From Siniperca chuatsi (lineage: Eukaryota; Chordata; Actinopteri; Centrarchiformes; Sinipercidae): a DNA stretch of 64,000 nucleotides. The translations under genes were made by a program, and so were the position numbers. The stretch is taken from NCBI RefSeq assembly GCF_020085105.1, contig NC_058044.1:23681206-23745205 (forward strand), in the 5' to 3' direction. Within the stretch, counting starts at the first letter, position 1. The number at the start of each line of letters is the position of its first letter. Shown piece after piece: positions 36,131 to 48,730 of this stretch. The notes beneath the pieces are model-generated. The model made no database searches. It was not told the origin of the DNA and worked only from the letters and a program-made list of their open reading frames with translations.

Positions 36131-36218
36131 GTTTCCACTGAAAATGAAAAGAGGTTAAATCAATTAAAAGTAGACAATAACTAAATATATAAAAACTGGA
36201 TGTAGATTTTTGGACTGA

Positions 36219-37111
36219 ATTTTCTTCAGCTCAACTCAAATAAAACTGAAATCCTTGTTATTGGGCCCCTACACATCACTAAACAAATACTGCCATCTAC
36301 TGGTAACCTGTCACAACATATCAAGCCTGTTGCAAGAAATCTTGGTGTCCTGTTTGATAACAATTTATGTTTTGAGCAACATATCACTAAGCTTGTCCAG
36401 TCATGTTTCTATCACCTCAGAAACATTGCAAAAATACAATCTATTTTAAATCTTAGTGATGCAGAAACTGTTGTACATGCTTTTATCTCCTCACGCCTTG
36501 ATTATTGTAACAGCCTGTTCATTTGTCTTAACCAAAAAACTTTGACACGACTGCAGACTGTACAAAACTCAGCTGCTAGGCTGTTAACCAGGACCAAGAA
36601 GTACGACCACATAACACCTGTTTTAGCCTCTTTACATTGGCTCCTTGTTGGTTTTAGGATTGATTTTAAGATCTTGTTGATTACTTTTAAGGCTCTTCAT
36701 GACCTGGCCCCAGATTATATTTTAGACCTTGTAATCCCTTATGAACCTTCACGTAGTTTGAGATCTTAGGGCAGGGGTCTCCTGTCTGTTCCTGAGTCCA
36801 GGATGAAAACTAAGGGGGACAGAGCTTCTGCTATCAGGGCACAGAGGCTCTGGAACAACTTGCCTGAAGAAATTAGGTTGTCTGAGTCAGTGTCTTCATT
36901 CTCTTCTCAAAACACCTTTTTATATGAAAGCATATCCTGATTTTACCTGAACTGGCTGTTTATTTTATTGCTTTTGTGTATTTTATGTATTTTATGTATT
37001 TTATTTCTTTCATCATTCATTGTGGTATTTTATTTCTCTTGTTGTGAAGCACTTTGTACTTTGTTTTCATAAGTGCTCTATAAATAAAGTTTTATTATAA
37101 TTATTATTATT
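36219..37111 (+). mobile_element. 5'-truncated L2-like LINE, last 0.9 kb
   Basis: Matches the 3' part of the 5.7-9.9 kb element from 'ttttcttcagctcaactc' onward: FRIDFKILLITFKALHDLAP, YEPSRSLRS, LRLWNN-equivalent and the 3' end AAGTGCTCTATAAATAAAG followed by ATT repeats. A stop interrupts the frame after SLRS at 36767-36769. Its 3' end abuts the left edge of unit C. Confidence 0.85.
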
Positions 37112-37113
37112 AA

Positions 37114-37290
37114 AAGCCCGTCTTTACAGACCATAGTCTTAATTGGAACAGCTCATCAGTATTGTTTTTTGCACTATATAAATGGGAAAGAAAAACAATA
37201 TCGCCACATTGTCAGTGACTGTCAGTTCCAGACATTTGTTGAATGGAAATAAACAATGATTCATCTTATAAATTAGAGCATGACAATTTA
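37114..37290 (+). repeat. Orphan receptor-gene 3' flank at the start of unit C
   Basis: Starts 'aaaagcccgtctttacagacc' and follows the 3' flanks of copies A, B and D (for example 34680-34860). No receptor coding exons precede it; the L2-like LINE ends two bases before. A gene copy, or most of it, has been lost or was never included. Confidence 0.75.
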
Positions 37291-37303
37291 TTCCAAATGA
37301 CTG

Positions 37304-37370
37304 ACTGACTGACAACCTGAGCTGTAGTTCTCTCCAGAAGAGCCTGGACGCTCCTGATCAAGTCCACTTC
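37304..37370 (-). pseudogene. Antisense tekt4 fragment F3 (exon 2 only)
   Basis: Reverse-oriented tekt4 exon 2 without the 8-bp deletion of F2 and F4, so it groups with F1. Exon 3 is missing entirely: 'tgacaatttattcc' joins directly to the GACT repeat. Confidence 0.85.
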
Positions 37371-37470
37371 CCTCAAAACACACAGTCACACTTCTGGTTA
37401 AAGTGTGTGTCACAGTTATCCCTCTGCTGGTGCTGTGCTGCTGTTACACTGAATACGGTATTAGACACTT

Positions 37471-38255
37471 GATCCTACAGATGGAAAAAATCAATAAGGA
37501 ATATCCCAGATTCCATAGCCCATTAATAACTATTGATCAGTCCATAAATATTGTTGACCTCATATGTATTAATTGAAAATTATTCTGGGAAAATATTTGT
37601 TTTATTAATTTTCCTATTTTTTAAGTGGTTTTATTCAGTCAGAAGATGGAGCACACCAAATAATAACGTATAGTCATATTAGTACGAACAAATGCAAATT
37701 GTTATATAGAGGATAAATTATTTGAAGCAGTTAGGTTTCACTTGCCTTTATGAGCATTTTTGACCTGTGACTGCCTTTGCCAGTAAGATGTCGACTTACA
37801 CAAACTGTTCTTCCTTTGAGATAAATGTTTGCATGAAGTTTTGAAACTAGTCCTATGTTTAATACATGTTGGTAACAATGTTTAAAAGAAGTTGAAAACT
37901 ACCCCAGGAGATATGAATTGTAAAAGTCACATAATTATTTTATTTATGACCCAATTTCTTGATACATTTTCTATGTAATTGTCCATTGAAAGGCTGAATA
38001 ACATGTGCCACACTTGTAGGCTACTTTTACTTTTTGAATACTTTCTGAAATCGATATCTGAAGACAGGTATATTTATTTGAAGCAATCATTTAGATAGTG
38101 ATTCTGAAGCTTTCACAAATAGATTCATTAATATAATGATTATACATCGATAAAACCTGCTGGTTTGAATGAGGAACGAGAGATTTCAACATTTGCCAAG
38201 TTTGTTGACATATTGTGGGTGCAAAATTTACCCACATATTCTCAACATTTTATAT
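37471..38255. repeat. Upstream flank of unit C (shared with unit B)
   Basis: Near-identical to 28571-29370. It ends abruptly at 'ctcaacattttat' and continues directly into the last bases of an Ig2 exon, so promoter, signal-peptide exon and Ig1-Ig2 are deleted. Confidence 0.8.
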
Positions 38256-38513
38256 CACCTTTGAACTAGAAGTCAAAGGTGAGAGATCATACCTCATCAT
38301 ATTGCAGTGAAGCATTACTTTTCACAGTAAGCAAATCAGCCAGAAAACTATTTTCTGTAAAATAGATTTGGAGAAAAATGACTGAAGGCTTCTGAATCAA
38401 ACACTTGTGTAATTTGTCAAAATATATTAAACATTTAAAGGAAAGCACATCCATTTCTAATCTGACCTGAGTGCTGGCCGATGTGTCGGCTCAAACCTCC
38501 TTGTGTTTCACAG

Positions 38514-40209
38514 AGTGGTGCTGTGTGAAGTCAAAACAACTGAGCGGCATTGTGGGACGTCCAGTTACTATGCTGTGTCCCTATCCACCACAACATGGAG
38601 ATAACAGGAAGTTCCTCTGTAAGGGAGACCACCGCAACAACTGTACAGACATGGTGACGAGTCAAAGCAGGTTCACACTGCAAGATGATGTTCCTTCCAG
38701 CTCTTTCTGGGTCACGATCACAGAGCTGAAAGCAGGTGATGCTGCGACATACTGGTGTGGTTCAGACTCACAGTGGAGTGTTGGCAACTACACCAAGATT
38801 CAGCTGTCAGTGGGTAAGATTATGAAAAGAGCAACAGAGATACAATGCAGCAGAATATATTTTAAATTACAACAGTCCTAAGAATCTTGTTCTCTGCCAG
38901 GCTTTTCACAGCAGCCCAGCACTGTGACCCCTAACATCACTGTTGAATCCGTTGGATCACAATCAACACATATCTCTGCCAAACATGTCAAAGGTATATG
39001 TGTGTATGTCCCCATGTGGTGAACCATCATCTTACTTAACATGAGTGTAAGGAGTGTGCTGCTGTGTGTGATTTCAGGAAGTGTGCTTCACTCTGTTCTG
39101 TATTTTTCAGATGTGACACACATTAATACAGTGGTTTTCATTGTGCCTGCTGTACTGCTGATACTGGCATCTGGCGTGGTCATACTTCATAAATACAAGA
39201 CTGATGAATCAGGAGAAATGATGGATGTGACTACTGTAAGAAAACATGACTAAAACAAATCTCACTAGTGGCTCCAAGAGGCGACAATGTTTATTACACT
39301 TCAAAATAGAAACGTATGGCACACAATGAAGAACATACTGCTTATTCTGCTATTCCTAGAGACATTGTGGGGAAAGACAAAGGCACACAATTACTTCAGG
39401 GGTCTTGTAGCTTCAGTCTTATTGTTGACCACATTTGCAACAGGTCATTTTAAAAGAGTGCATAAGCTCATGTGCTACAGTTTGTTGCAGTCTTTAACAC
39501 CAAAATGCTTCAAGAGAAAAAATAATGAAAACAAAATACGGCTGTGGGCTATGACTATCGACATAAAACATCAAATAAAACCTGTTAGATACAGATTTAA
39601 CAACCACAAACCCACAAAATTACCCGGGGAACGTACAACGTAGAATTATAAAGTACACTAACTCTCCACGTTTCACCAGACCCACAAGGAACTTCCTGGA
39701 GATTGCAATACTCAACACAATTCATTTACCTTCAAAAAGAGTTAAAATTATTGTAAAACCTGTACCATTTCTCGAAAAACAAAGTGAAATACCACGGTGT
39801 GGCTTAATGCACGCTAACATTACCATGCAATTGAGTACACAGTGGTCGACGACTGGCGCCCAAAATTTCAGGACATGAATTCCAGTAGTGCCTAAATCAG
39901 ACCATCTTGTTAAAATATTGACCGATGAGTTCCTTTATGTGTCTGTACGGGAATATTTTACAAGATATGCGTGTATTTACTACAATACACAATACATTTC
40001 TACCAATAGATTTTTGATATTCTTCAGGCACAAGTAAAACATTTTTTGGTCTGATAGTGATGCTAAATGAAAAGTCAACGGGACACCAGAACCTTCCTAT
40101 GAGACCAGGACAGGATGTTAAGATGTCTTGGTCTGGACTAAAGTGTTGACCAATTGATTGACATCACCATCTTTATGCTCTGCAGCAGCAAAAATAACTA
40201 CAGTTATCA

Positions 40210-40247
<38 letters not shown>

Positions 40248-40479
40248 GTACAATTAGCACTCAGTAGCCAAATGTGACAGATAACTGGTGCCTCTCTTAA
40301 GTGTATGTGCCTATTTATTTATTTGTCTATTGTTTTGTTTTGTTTTTTTTTAGATTTATGAAATTCAAGATGTAGCATGCTCTGAAATTAAAGTACAACC
40401 CTACTGGAGGATGTTACTGCCACACAGGGTGGAAAATAACAATTACAAGTTGTTAATACTGAGTATGTTTTTCATGTAG
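38514..40479 (+). pseudogene. CD300/pIgR-like copy C: 5'-truncated chimera
   Basis: Recognised exons: Ig3 38514-38813 (near-identical to A, B and D), stalk 38901-38993, membrane plus juxtamembrane 39111-39235, and a last exon 40354-40479. From about 38839 onward the gene is clearly diverged: stalk QQPSTVTPNITVES, membrane VVFIVPAVLLILASGVVIL, tail DESGEMMDVTT then IYEIQDVACSEIK. The last exon reads across the junction with unit D and stops at 40477-40479, so the tyrosine-rich tail is lost. A remnant of the Ig2 exon end (about 38265-38279) sits upstream. With no promoter or signal peptide it is probably non-functional. Exon phases nonetheless remain compatible (1-1, then 0). Confidence 0.7.
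40213..40247. repeat. ATT microsatellite in the copy C intron
   Basis: About 11 uninterrupted ATT units. Confidence 0.9.
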
Positions 40480-41470
40480 GCTACTTTTACTTTTTGAGTA
40501 CCTTCTGAAAATGTATTACCCATCTTGGAAAGACACACAGTAGACAATACTATTATGAAAAAATAAGCATGATTTCCCATTCACATTTATTTGAACCTGT
40601 GTTATTTGATTAATCTAAAATAACTTTTTTTCAAAAACTATGATCACCACTTCTTTGTGTATTGTAATTCAGACATATTCATGAAGCAGGAGTTTCAAGC
40701 ACTGTGAAAATTCTTTCAAACAAGACAAAATATTGAATTATTTAAGCACAGGGCAGATTTCATATTATGATTAATATCAGATGAGGATAAAAGTTAATTT
40801 ACTGTTCAGTTGCATTCAGGAACCATGTACCTGTCAGTATTTTTAGGAATACTAAGTTGGATAGAGTGCCCCTTTGTGGTGGCAATGTGAACACTTGATG
40901 ATTAAACTTCTATAGCAAATCTACCAACTATAAACTAAAAGAAACAGTTTGTACTTAAGAGCCTACAAAGATGCAGAAATATGTATCCATACCCATCTGA
41001 TTCGAGTGAAGGTGAGTTTGTTTTCTTTGGATCTGTTTCACTGACAGATAAATCACATACTTTTCCTCTTTTACAGATTTAGAGCAAAGTATTATATTAG
41101 TATCATGTGTATAGCCTATTTTAGCACCGAATGCCACACAATGCATAACTCTAAATCAGCAATGCTGCACTGTATGTTATGTTTGTTTTTAATGTATTTT
41201 TGTTTAATTTTCTCCTGTGTTGTTACTTGTATTACTCTACGTGCCTCTGCAATTCGGGGAAAACTAAAGTGATTTGAAGTGAAATGAAATGAAGTCAGTC
41301 ATTACAAAGTTTAACAAAATTAATCTGTAAAATGATATAACTTTGTGATAGTTTAAGGTTGAGAAAATAATCATAACCCTAAATGCGGAAGTGAGAGGGT
41401 TCAACTGTTGTATTGCATGCTATCACATATTGTGGGTGTAACATTTTAATATTAGCCACACTTGTTTTGT
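40433..41470. repeat. Upstream flank of unit D (shared with unit A)
   Basis: Collinear with 21611-22666. Its first bases serve as the 3' end of the copy C last exon, fixing the duplication junction at about 40425-40435. Confidence 0.8.
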
Positions 41471-41482
41471 AGTTTCTGTTTC
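41471..41482 (+). promoter_or_regulatory. ISRE-like element, receptor copy D
   Basis: AGTTTCTGTTTC; the single change from A and B falls at the second of the two unconstrained positions of the consensus. It ends 17 bp before the ATG at 41500. Confidence 0.5.
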
Positions 41483-41499
41483 TATGAAATAGAACGAAG

Positions 41500-44400
41500 A
41501 TGTGGAGCCTTCAAAGCCAGCTGTTCACCCTGTGCAGTAAGTTTCTTAGCTGAAACTAAATATATCTGTTTTAATGTGAATACAATATGGCAGAATACTA
41601 CGCCTTGATATTGGTCTTGGGCATTTCATTATACAGCTGTAACACAGCATTTATGTCTACATAAGGTAAAAAATGATGTCATAGACATCACAGCAGATTC
41701 AAATGTACATACTGTATATGTTCAGTGACAAACTGATGAAGAAGCTGCATTAACCTAAAATTAGGTAAAAATGAGAAGTTGTAATGCCGGCCCGTTTTCA
41801 GGTGGGGTTTTTACATTTCATGTTGTCTTTTCTTTGCAGTTGCTCTGAGCTGTGTGACGAGTGCAGCAGGGTTGATCCATGTGTCTGGATATGAAGGGAG
41901 AGAAGTTAATGTCTCTTGTGGATATGGAGAGGGTTATGAATCTTATGAGAAGTACCTGTGCAAGAACGACTGTGGCAATGATGATGTTCTTATTACGACG
42001 ACAGAAACAAAGAAGAACAAATACTCCATCTATGATGACAAAAGAAACGGGTCTTCACCACGACCATCTCTGATCTGAGTCTTAAGGATGCTGGGAAATA
42101 CTGGTGTGGGGTGACCAGGAATGGAAAGGATATCTACACTGAAGTAAAGCTGGAAGTAGTACAAGGTGAGTAAATAAATAAATAAATGAACCCCAATGCT
42201 GAATTTCCACATTGTCAAGTCAAATTTATTTTGTCATTATGCATCTGTAACAATAATCCAGTAGTGATACAACACCGAGGAGGGTCGTTCTGCCTGCATA
42301 CGTTTGATGCTTTCACTATATTTAGCTAACAATGCTTCTTTTTTTACTTAAGTCAAATTTTAAAATCCAACACTTTTACATTGTGATATTGCTTCTTTTA
42401 AGTAAAGAGTCTGAATCCTTATATCTGTGCTTGTAACGGTCTCTGATGTTCTTTAATTTTCCCGGCAGACAGCTGCTGTGACCGATCCACCAAAGTCCAA
42501 AGTCATGAGACAGGTTCAGTGTCCATCAGTTGTCCATATGACTCTAAGTACCAGAACAACCTGAAGTACATCTGCAGAGGAAACCCCCCCTCCACATGTC
42601 TGCAGCAGGCAACAATCACCTCTGACAGGAAACGAAGCGGAGAGCTCAGACTCGATGATGACAACGAGTCGAGTAAATTCACAGTGACCATCACCGGTTT
42701 GACCCAAAAGGATTCTGGGTTGTATCTTTGTGGTGTCCATAGAAGCACCGGCCTGGATGTTTTCTCTGCTGTCGAACTAGAAGTCAAAGGTGAGAGATCA
42801 TACCTCATCATATTGCAGTGAAGCATTACTTTTCACAGTAAGCAAATCAGCCAGAAAACTATTTTCTATAAAATAGATTTGGAGAAAAATGACTGAAGGC
42901 TTCTGAATCAAACACTTGTGTAATTTGTCAAAATATATTAAACATTTAAAGGAAAGCACATCCATTTCTAATCTGACCTGAGTGCTGGCCGATGTGTCGG
43001 CTCAAACCTCCTTGTGTTTCACAGAGTGGTGCTGTGTGAAGTCACAACAACTGAGCGGCATTGTGGGACGTCCGTTTACTATGCTGTGTCCCTATCCACC
43101 ACAACATGGAGATAACAGGAAGTTCCTCTGTAAGGGAGACCACCGCAACAACTGTACAGACGTGGTGACGAGTCAAAGCAGGTTCACACTGCAAGATGAT
43201 GTTCCTTCCAGCTCTTTCTGGGTCACGATCACAGAGCTGAAAGCAGGTGATGCTGCGACATACTGGTGTGGTTCAGACTCACAGTGGAGTGTTGGCAACT
43301 ACACCAAGATTCAGCTGTCAGTGGGTAAGATTATGAAAAGAGCAACAGACAGAGAATACAGCTCAGTATGTGACAGTAAAAGTGAATATTGCTGTAAGTT
43401 ATACCCAGGTTTGATCCCTTCTGTATGAACTTTGTGTAAGGGCTTGGTGAAAAGGCAAGGGAACCCCTAGAGTTATTACATTTCATCCTGAGGGGGAAAT
43501 CAATGTTTGCACAAAATTGCATAGTAATCCATCCAACAGTTGTTGAGACATTTCATGACGCGCACAGGATACGCGAACAGGATCCACGGTTCTCTGTGCT
43601 GTCTGGCTGTCCCCCCATTCTGTGCTGGATTAGGATGTTATAGCTTGTGAATATGTAAATAATTTGTTTGTGCTTCTCTCTCACTCTTTCTCTCTGGATT
43701 AAGATGTTACTACAGGTTGTAAATATGTAAATAGTTTGTTTGATCTTGTACATATTTAATTGCTGTCCCCAGAGCTCCGCTGCTAGCATGGCTAAAGTGA
43801 AGAATATTTGCCAAGTATACTAACAAACCTTTTTTCTGACAGTCTTTCCACAGCAGACCAGCACTGCGATCTCTATCACCACTGTGGTGGAACCTGTCGG
43901 ATCACAATCAACACACATCCCTGGCAAACATATCAAGGGTACGAGTGTGTGTGTGTGTGTGTGCACATGTGGTGAACCATCAGTTGTGTTAAAACATGCA
44001 CTGACCATTAATGAAAAGGCAACAAGAAAAGACCAAATGTGTGAAACCACAGTTCTGATATTAGGTGTTACTTCTGCTGTTTTGGTTTTGAGGTTGTGTC
44101 AAGAAAAATGTGATGAGTGTGCTGCTGATGTGCGTTCTGAGAAAGTGTATTTTTACTCTGTTCTGTTTTTCTCTCCTAGATGCAGCGCTCTTTCACCCTG
44201 TAGTTTTCATTGTGCTTGCTGTGCTGCTCATACTGATATTTGCCCTGGTCATGGTTTATAAATACAAATGTTACAAAGCACGAGGTATGTTTTACTTACA
44301 TACAAATGCATGCAGAGAGCCATGCACACATACACACAGGCATATGCACGCAAACAAACTGTGTAACCATTCCTTATGCTGTGTGTTTCAGGAGCTGGAG

Positions 44401-45475
44401 TCAGCATGAACATGAACAAAACCAAGGCAGCAGAAGCAGAGGAAGTGATCAGTGTTTCAGATGTAAGAAAACTAAACTCCAAAGCCTTGCTAGTGGACAC
44501 AAGAGGCTGCAACGTTCAGTACAGTCCACGTTACAAACGTGTGGGATAGAAACGACTTACTGATGATTTTACTATTAGTGGGGCGGATTATGTAAAGTTT
44601 GTTTTTAGAATGGCACACTGGAAGGGAGTGGAATCATCAAAATCTTACTGATGATTTTACTTTTAGTGCAGTCTGCCTATTAGATTATGTACTGTTTAGA
44701 GTTTGTTTTTAGGATGGTCAAAATTTCAATTTGTCCAATACTTATGACCAAATATTTGTAAAACTATTGAGATTCCCATCAGCCTCAGCTGCAGCTTTGT
44801 GCTTAGTGCTAATTAGTAAATGTTAGCTTGCTAATATGCTAACCTAAGATTGTCAATATGGTAAACATTGTACCTGCTAAACATCAGCATGTTAGTATGT
44901 TATTATGAGCATGTTAGCATGCTGACGTTAGCATTTAGCTCAAAGCAGCGCTGTCCCTAAGTATAGCTCATATATTTATATACAGTCTATGGTATATAGC
45001 CTCACAGAGCTGCCATCACGAGTGTAGACTCTTACTCTTGTTACCTGACAGTGGTGCTAGATGAAAGGTCTGGGGTCACCAAACTTATCAGTAATCATTT
45101 TCCTTTGCCAGTGAATGCTTACACCAAATTCCACAGCACTCTGACCTGTGAATAGAAAGATGTCTTGCTCCAGACCAAAGAACTGAGCAAATGAAATGGC
45201 CAACTAACTGACGATTAGGCCATTTTTAGGCTCTGTTGCTAGTGTGGCATCTCATCTGTGTAACGTCGCCCTCTGATTTGTTCATTTTTGTTGACTCTTT
45301 TTAGATTTATGAAAATCAAGACGTTGTAGCTTGCTCAAAGCAGGGGACCTCCAAAGCGCAGAGCACCTGTAACCACTATGATGATGCAGGTGAAGACCAG
45401 TCTGTGTACCAAAACTTCGACATAACAGAGGAAATCTACTGTAATCAAGCGTACACTACAGCCAATAAGAGATGA
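41500..45475 (+). pseudogene. CD300/pIgR-like receptor copy D, Ig1 frameshifted
   Basis: Exons: 41500-41536, 41840-42165 (Ig1), 42469-42789 (Ig2), 43025-43324 (Ig3), 43843-43938 (stalk, GT donor), 44180-44284 (membrane), 44392-44462 and 45305-45475 (tail). The Ig1 exon has the same one-base deletion as copy B (four As at 42050-42053) and stops early. Ig2 differs from A and B at GNPPSTC and RKRSGEL. The stalk adds 32 residues, Ser/Thr-rich and likely O-glycosylated. Tail motifs YENQ, YQNF and YCNQ are intact. Everything apart from Ig1 is open, so function would need Ig1 skipping with an impaired signal peptide, or a sequence error in the A run. Annotators may prefer to call it a gene. Confidence 0.7.
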
Positions 45476-46095
45476 ACAGCATGCTCATCTGTGATCAAAC
45501 CTTGCATATTTGGGTCACGTGTTCGTATTATTTCCCTGTTTGTATTGTCTCAATTAACAGTTGACCAACACATATTCACACCACTGTGGTCCAATCTTTT
45601 CATTGTCTGACTGAAGACAACAGTAATATGATTATTTGTACAGATTTGTTTAATATTTACCATCAGATATATTTAGTACTTATATTCATTGCTTTAACTT
45701 TGATTTTACATTTGTGCTTTTGTCTTTACATTCATTATGATTGCTTATTGTTAATATAACAAACTGTTTAACACACCTACACTCCTAAGAAATTGTAACC
45801 ATTTCAGCTCAATACCTCAAATGTAAGTTATCTACAAGTACACATACCTTTAGTAAATGTGAATAAACAAACAAAACCAAGAAAAGCCCGTCTTTACAGA
45901 CCATAGTCTTAATTGGAACAGCTCATCAGTATTGTTTTTTTGCACTATATAAATGAGATATAAAAACAATATCGCCACATTGTCAGTGACTGTCAGTTCC
46001 AGACATTTGATGAATTGAAATAAACAAGGGATTCATCTTATAAATTAGAGCATGACAATATATTCCAGTAGTATTCAGATGATATTCACACTCAC

Positions 46096-46180
46096 TGGTC
46101 CTGCATGGTAAAAAATGACTGACTGACTGACAACCTGAGCTGTAGTTCTCTCCAGAAGAGCTCCTGATCAAGTCCACTTC
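46096..46180 (-). pseudogene. Antisense tekt4 fragment F4
   Basis: Exon 3 stub (46096-46108) and exon 2 (about 46121-46180) with the same 8-bp deletion as F2. It lies only 2.5 kb from the real tekt4 start and in the opposite orientation. Confidence 0.85.
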
Positions 46181-46439
46181 CTACAACACACACAGTCACA
46201 CTTCTTCTACCCATCCATTTGTTAAAATAAATGAATGCCCCACAAATATAATAACGGCATCAAAGTGTAGAAGGATTTGAAGGATTTTTAGCGATGTGAT
46301 GTTCATTGGATACTCAAAGAAAATCTTTGTTGGTCTCCTGTAACTTTGGGAATAAAGCATATGGTAAAAGGTCCTTTAAGGCTCTGGGTTGGTGTTATGA
46401 AAGCTATCATAAAGATAACTGATCTCTCTCTCTGTGTAA

Positions 46440-46905
46440 CTTAAAGCTGCTTTAATCAAATGAATCAATGTGTCAAATGAATCTCATGTGAGAGGTCGCT
46501 AGAAGTTACGAATCCTCAGAGAATTACCACCTCACTGCAGTTCCCCTCAGCTCATTGTTTAGTTATACAGCCCACAACTTTATATTTTGATTCACTCTCA
46601 CTGTTTCCAGTGTCATTTCCACCACAGCAGGCAGCTGTTTTCAGTGAAAAAGCTCTACAAACCCACTTTACACTAGATGTCTAGCACCAAACGGCAGAGT
46701 TAGCGACTAGCTGGTAAACAAAGTGTAACATTTAGCAGCTAAAGGGACACATATTTCCTTCAGGAGTTGGTGGAGACCGAAAACAGAGCTAAAAGGAGAG
46801 TTATACTGCACTCACAGGGGACAGAAACATGAATCCATGTAAATGATAATGTTCTCTGTATCTGCTGGATGCACAAGCAAGCAAACGTTTGCTAACAAGT
46901 TCAAA
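46440..46905. repeat. Interspersed repeat at the right end of unit D
   Basis: Matches 35225-35725 until 'gctaacaagttca', after which B and D diverge completely. This is the right edge of the segmental duplication. Confidence 0.7.
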
Positions 46906-48690
46906 ATATTCACACAACAGACAGCTACGCGAGGCCATATGTGACACCTATCGTACATCAGAGCACCACATTGACACAGAGCTGACAGCTGTTATACCAA
47001 GAAATTTAACACTATATAGGTTACTTGTATCATACATCAAAATGGTCAGCTCCTGCTTTCTCTTATAATGAAAAGATCAGAAGACATACTGCAAACTCAG
47101 TGCGATTGAAATAGCCAGAGTCATCTTATACAGTTAGAAGAGACAGAAAGAGAGAAATATGGCCATTTAATGAACGTTGTTTATGATATGCAGGGCCTAA
47201 GCTGCCAGAGCTCAGTGACGTACTTATAAGCTTATTAGCCTGCTGGTGAAGTTAAAAATGAACTACTAAAGTCATCCTTTTGCTAATTATATATGTTCTG
47301 AGACTGACTCAAATGCTTTTTTTATAACTACTTTTCTTCCATAATGGACACAACTACTATTAGTGCTACTATTACCTGGTTACTGACTTACTTTCTTCTG
47401 TAGGATTGGTAGAAGTGGTACAGAGGGCATAGCAGTGTCTACTAGCTTGATGCCTTTATTAAACTTCCAAGCATTATCTATAACCGCTTATCCTTTGCAG
47501 GGTCGCATTGGGCTGCAGCCGACTTGCAAAATTAAATTAATATTCATTAAATTCATACCAAGTTCAGACATCAACTTTGAAGTTCAAAACACAGCTGCAT
47601 GTGAATGTAGTCGGCACATGTTAGATCAGGCTTATCACTTCCCGTCTGCTCCACAAAGTGCACCACAATGTCTCTTCCTTTTTGAGTCTGTTTCCCCCTA
47701 CGCTCTCTGTTCACACAGTCGTTCTGTTTGGGTGTCCGCGAGAGCCTAAGTTCAAGCCCCATGATGCTTTGCAGTGCACTTCCTAGACTTGTATGTAGAT
47801 GATATTGAGGTCACAGGATCAGAAGGAAAACAATAAATTACAAAGCAATAACACATTTGAGTTTGTGCAATTCTGTAAAATATTGGCACTGTTTTGGTGT
47901 TGCCACAGGGATGAGGCCTATATCTCTAGTGCACCATTATGTGTTTGACTGACGGACTGTTACTTTTACTGCAGCACAGGACACTTCTCTTAGGGATATT
48001 TAGATAAACTCAAACAATCTATGTCAATCACAGTACTCTGCATGTTACTGCAGTGATGCACAAATACTGAAAATATCACTCTATAAGTCTTGACCTATTC
48101 AAAATCAGTTCTGCTGCATTTGCTACAATTTAACCATCTGTCTGCAGATTTGAGGTTTGAGGTTGAATATTCCCATGTGGCTACCAAGTGGCTATAATGC
48201 AGTACAACTACTATGTGCTCTACTAAGCTCTTCAACCTTAATCACGAGTGGATAATTTTCCTTTAAGTCTACAATAAGAAATGAATGAAGAGAACATAAA
48301 CAGCCACAAACACACATGCTGGGTATTAAATAAAGTTGGGGTGGAGGTTAAAATGTTTGAATTGAGTGCAACAGTTATTTTCTGTTATGTTGTACAGGTC
48401 TAATTTGAATTGACCTATTTATTATTGATGATTTCATTATTATTTATTCTATTGTGTGTGTGTAATTAATTTAATGACTGCCCTTTAATCTCCATCAGCT
48501 GATAATTAGTCACCTGAGCCAGAGCTGCTGCTGGAGCTGCTCCTGCCAACATGTGTAACCAGGCAACACCAAACAAACATACAGCTTGGTGTTCTACAAC
48601 ACTGCTGAGACTGTTCACCAGTGGTGCTTTCAATTTAGCATCAAATCTGCTTAAATCAGCTTTTTATTCTTGTACCTGTAATTTAATTGT
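46906..48690. other. Intergenic upstream of tekt4, no gene recognised
   Basis: Single-copy-looking A/T-rich sequence. A short fragment at 47468-47520 ('tctataaccgcttatcctttgcagggtcgc') is a common fish interspersed repeat. No coding exon or RNA gene was recognised. Confidence 0.5.
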
Positions 48691-48730
48691 AATAATAATA
48701 ATAATAATAATAATAACAATAATAATAATG
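48691..48730. repeat. AAT microsatellite running into the tekt4 start codon
   Basis: About 13 AAT-type units with one AAC interruption; the last unit supplies the AT of the ATG at 48728. If transcribed it forms the end of the 5' UTR. Confidence 0.85.
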